From assembly GCF_000003605.2 (NCBI RefSeq), contig NW_003128864.1, positions 58,200 through 94,788 of the forward strand: a stretch of DNA of 36,589 nucleotides, read 5' to 3'. Shown here piece after piece: positions 36,001 to 36,589 of the stretch. The DNA is from Saccoglossus kowalevskii (taxonomy: Eukaryota > Hemichordata > Enteropneusta > Harrimaniidae). A program made the position numbers and the translations under genes. Under the pieces are notes generated by a model. That model had not been told where the DNA came from. It saw only the letters and a program-made list of their open reading frames with translations, and made no database searches. Each line of letters begins with the position of its first letter. Within the stretch, counting starts at the first letter, position 1.

Positions 36001-36310
36001 AAAACCATTAGTTGTAGTAATAATTTCCCCTGTCACCTGTAGTTCCTGTAACGACAACACATATAATAATATTACATACATGTACATGCATGAACTGGAG
36101 AAATCACCCGTTAAGTATATTATTGTGGAGCAGTCTCCCTATTGGAATATTTGTTTATGTCCTGTACATGCATGATGAGAAAAACCTTACCTTTTCACTA
36201 ACTGTAATAAAGGTCTGTGCTTTATTCTGTACAGGGCGGAGGATATGCGTTTCTATGTCATTCTGTGTTTGGGAATGCTTGGAAAATGTTCCAGATCTTG
36301 GGATACATAT
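24095..36310 (-). CDS. ANKRD27: ANKRD27/VARP: VPS9-domain ankyrin-repeat protein, 5'-partial
   Basis: Coding exons, 5' to 3': 36310-36191, 36045-35986, 35829-35739, 35639-35562, 35370-35216, 34890-34768, 34595-34388, 33629-33488, 33091-32905, 32114-31984, 31671-31589, 31429-31314, 30960-30868, 30777-30669, 30271-30126, 29918-29784, 29570-29394, 28319-28119, 27870-27751, 27619-27461, 26761-26557, 25953-25775, 24931-24095. All have GT/AG borders and compatible phases, and total 3855 bp (1284 residues plus stop). Domain order matches VARP: VPS9, Cys motif, ankyrins, Cys motif, ankyrins, tail. VARP is an endosomal adaptor and Rab21/Rab32/38-linked protein that binds VAMP7 and, through its Cys motifs, VPS29 of retromer. 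About 35 N-terminal residues are missing, presumably right of the window. It is longer than the roughly 1050-residue human protein because of the tail. Confidence 0.93.
24170..24250 (-). repeat. 21 bp coding repeat, four SPD heptads
   Basis: A 21 bp unit (TCAGGTGATGCATTAACCATG on plus) is tandemly duplicated, with two diverged copies beside it. On the minus strand it encodes SPDMVNA twice, then SPDLATS and SPDIATL. It lies in the last VARP exon and keeps the frame. Confidence 0.85.
26223..26416. mobile_element. MITE-like element with TACTGT terminal inverted repeats, copy 1
   Basis: The 194 bp element starts TACTGTGGAATACTTTATTT and ends with the inverse (AAATAAAGTATTCTACAGTA). The inside is largely palindromic, with TTTTCGCT/AGCGAAAA blocks. 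It lies in a VARP intron. Confidence 0.8.
27060..27281 (-). mobile_element. tRNA-derived SINE remnant
   Basis: On the minus strand a 72 bp tRNA-like head at 27281-27210 has an A-box-like TGGTATAGTGATGAGC and a B box GGTTTGATTCC, preceded by TTTGCCCTAACATCAGGGAG. This is the usual head of tRNA-derived SINEs. It is followed by about 150 bp of unrelated sequence ending AAAATAAAAT. It lies in a VARP intron. It is too diverged in the stems to call a working tRNA. Confidence 0.55.
27461..28319 (-). other. ANKRD27: VARP ankyrin block 2 (three exons)
   Basis: Exons 28319-28119, 27870-27751 and 27619-27461. Landmarks are NHNGLTSLHVAAAHGHDSLV, QQCTPLHLAAQYNRPM, GKGNTPLHFCCQNGHMEAAE and HRGNTPLHEASKWNHLPLVR, ending ESGANITARNKAQLTPSQ. 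This gives about four repeats at residues 730-875, matching the second ankyrin group of VARP. Confidence 0.9.
28418..28630. mobile_element. MITE-like element, copy 2 of the same family
   Basis: The 213 bp element starts TACTGTAAAATACTTTATTT and ends AATAAAATATTTTACAGTA. It has the same ends and inner blocks (AGCGAAAATTAATTCCAGC) as the copy at 26223-26416. It lies in a VARP intron. Confidence 0.8.
28658..28841. mobile_element. MITE-like element of a second family
   Basis: The 184 bp element starts TACCGTAAAATTTGTATTAG and ends CTAATACAGATTTTACAGTA, giving about 28 bp terminal inverted repeats with the same TACYGTAAAA tip. Internal AATAGAAGCCACATCCC motifs repeat. It starts 27 bp after the preceding element. 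Confidence 0.75.
29394..29918 (-). other. ANKRD27: VARP linker and Cys-rich motif 2 (two exons)
   Basis: Exon 29918-29784 is a linker (PSSPPTASTVLHKTRKPSMF, then SPSQAAKNAMSAIEQAREKQ) in the place of the VAMP7-binding linker of human VARP. Exon 29570-29394 has LLKAVADNDIQLVRYQLGWL, an acidic SDSESDDDNDSGS stretch and KLCHPLCQCEKC, the second intact CHPLCxCxxC motif. Confidence 0.88.
30126..31671 (-). other. ANKRD27: VARP ankyrin block 1 (five exons)
   Basis: Exons 31671-31589, 31429-31314, 30960-30868, 30777-30669 and 30271-30126. Joined, they read RDDRGCTALHMAATFG, then NATDYHGSTPLHLACQKGHQ, then DNDGNTPLHLCCANGHED, then NLQGDTPLHHASRWGYE and RRKETPLLCAHN, about five repeats at residues 440-600. 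Exon boundaries fall inside repeats, so the joined frame is strong evidence that the model is right. The last exon ends SDKDNEPIS in a Ser/Asp linker. Confidence 0.9.
31984..32114 (-). other. ANKRD27: VARP Cys-rich (Zn-fingernail) motif 1 exon
   Basis: The exon encodes HIKEGRMQDVERMLHMTS and then KMCHPLCSCVKCEKLIT. The pattern CHPLCxCxxC is the zinc-binding Zn-fingernail of VARP that docks on VPS29 of retromer; all four Cys are present. The acceptor follows AAATTTTCAG and the donor is GTAAGA, phase 2. Confidence 0.9.
32364..32529. repeat. ATATG pentamer microsatellite
   Basis: About 165 bp of GATAT/ATGAT pentamers, broken at intervals by ATATATGATATG steps (an extra AT). It lies in the VARP intron between the VPS9 linker exon and the first Cys-motif exon. 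Confidence 0.95.
32905..34890 (-). other. ANKRD27: VARP VPS9 Rab-GEF domain exons
   Basis: Exons 34890-34768, 34595-34388, 33629-33488 and the start of 33091-32905. The domain runs roughly from residue 205 to 345. Landmarks: NKITRNLAELQLKDLGI, VPRARRELSFLNKFCTPLEK, TTDDLLPILVFLVVKSEIPN, WLANLTYMQNFRF and FYVASIEAAVEHV. The TDDLLP segment carries the Asp conserved for Rab exchange. Where human VARP has Gly-Tyr-Cys before LTS, this protein reads Gly-Phe-Tyr. The rest of exon 33091-32905 is a Ser/Met-rich linker (SERSMSPKLQMSAAPSVQMP). Confidence 0.88.
33908..34118. mobile_element. MITE-like element of a third subfamily
   Basis: The 211 bp element starts TACTGTAAAAAGATTAATTA and ends with AATTAGTCACTTTACAGTA. 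An inner hairpin at about 33930-34000 pairs TTCACTGGATTTTAATTT with its inverse. It lies in a VARP intron within the VPS9 region. Confidence 0.75.
35216..36310 (-). other. ANKRD27: VARP N-terminal region (five exons)
   Basis: Exons 36310-36191, 36045-35986, 35829-35739, 35639-35562 and 35370-35216 encode residues 1-168 of the visible protein. Landmarks are RVLFEETFFNSRDESFRVLC (human VARP has a closely similar VLFEETF segment), NLDSLEDCADFLWGQR, and RLEAESLRYCIDAVNAIFTK leading to the helical part before VPS9. The first visible exon corresponds to about residue 37 of human VARP. No start codon exon is evident between 36311 and the right edge. Confidence 0.85.
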
Positions 36311-36589
36311 CTTGAAAAAAAACAAAAAAAAAAACATAATTTTTCTCGTATAAAGTCATGCAAGTAGGGTTAAAAAAGTAATGGCTAAATTGTATTCTTT
36401 CACACTCGGTATTTAAAAAAGTGGGCAGCCATTAACTGTGCTCTCGCTGTCGCTCGCAAATGTCGTAAATTACGAAATTTGGACAAGATTTACGAATAAA
36501 TATCTATTAGTAGGATTTACGAACACATTTTGTACAAAATACCCTCGCAAATCGCCCTCATTTAATTGTCAAGACTCGACTGTGATCAT

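Noticed and set aside
36311-36589. First exon of VARP
   Set aside because: No start codon followed by a VARP-like N-terminus and donor on the minus strand; it probably lies outside the window.
1-36589. CRISPR array, prokaryotic operon or phage
   Set aside because: Spliced eukaryotic genes, LINE and MITE content; the only regular repeats are satellites without unique spacers.

Overview
The window reads as nuclear genomic DNA from a marine invertebrate animal. Genes are split into short exons by long AT-rich introns with GT/AG sites, and between them lie mini- and microsatellites, short inverted-repeat transposons and decayed retroelements. A deuterostome such as a hemichordate is my guess, from the vertebrate-like gene content and repeat style; nothing here proves it. 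A 50-N assembly gap sits at 22729-22778.

Left edge (1-195, minus): a probable coding exon of an unidentified gene, cut by the window boundary. Left third (3861-11427, plus): exons of a GPR158/GPR179-type orphan class C receptor, covering the end of TM5, TM6, TM7 and the post-TM7 cytoplasmic helix. Earlier exons were not found. The introns carry a CpG-rich degenerate repeat (5808-6115), a 3 x 16 bp repeat and a TAA-rich microsatellite.

Centre (about 13.0-23.9 kb): a repeat-dominated stretch. It holds a 1.4 kb purine-rich minisatellite (unit about 18 bp), a decayed Penelope-like reverse transcriptase (about 15.9-18.3 kb, minus), a decayed CR1/L2-type LINE with endonuclease and RT (about 18.35-21.12 kb, minus), and a roughly 1 kb array of 36 bp units made of two related 18 bp halves, which contains the gap.

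Right third (24095-36310, minus): 23 coding exons of an ANKRD27/VARP orthologue. They join in frame for 1284 codons plus stop and lack only the N-terminal exon(s). The order is N-terminal region, VPS9 Rab-GEF domain, Cys-rich CHPLCxCxxC motif, ankyrin block 1, linker, second CHPLCxCxxC motif, ankyrin block 2, and a long Ser/Asp-rich tail. Its introns hold four TACTGTAAAA-type inverted-repeat elements, a tRNA-derived SINE and an ATATG microsatellite. A 146 bp near-perfect palindrome lies 54 nt past the stop codon.

The receptor and the VARP gene converge tail to tail, with the retroelement and satellite block between them. VARP is an endosomal adaptor (Rab GEF, VAMP7, retromer) and GPR158-family proteins are neuronal receptors; I see no functional link beyond proximity.
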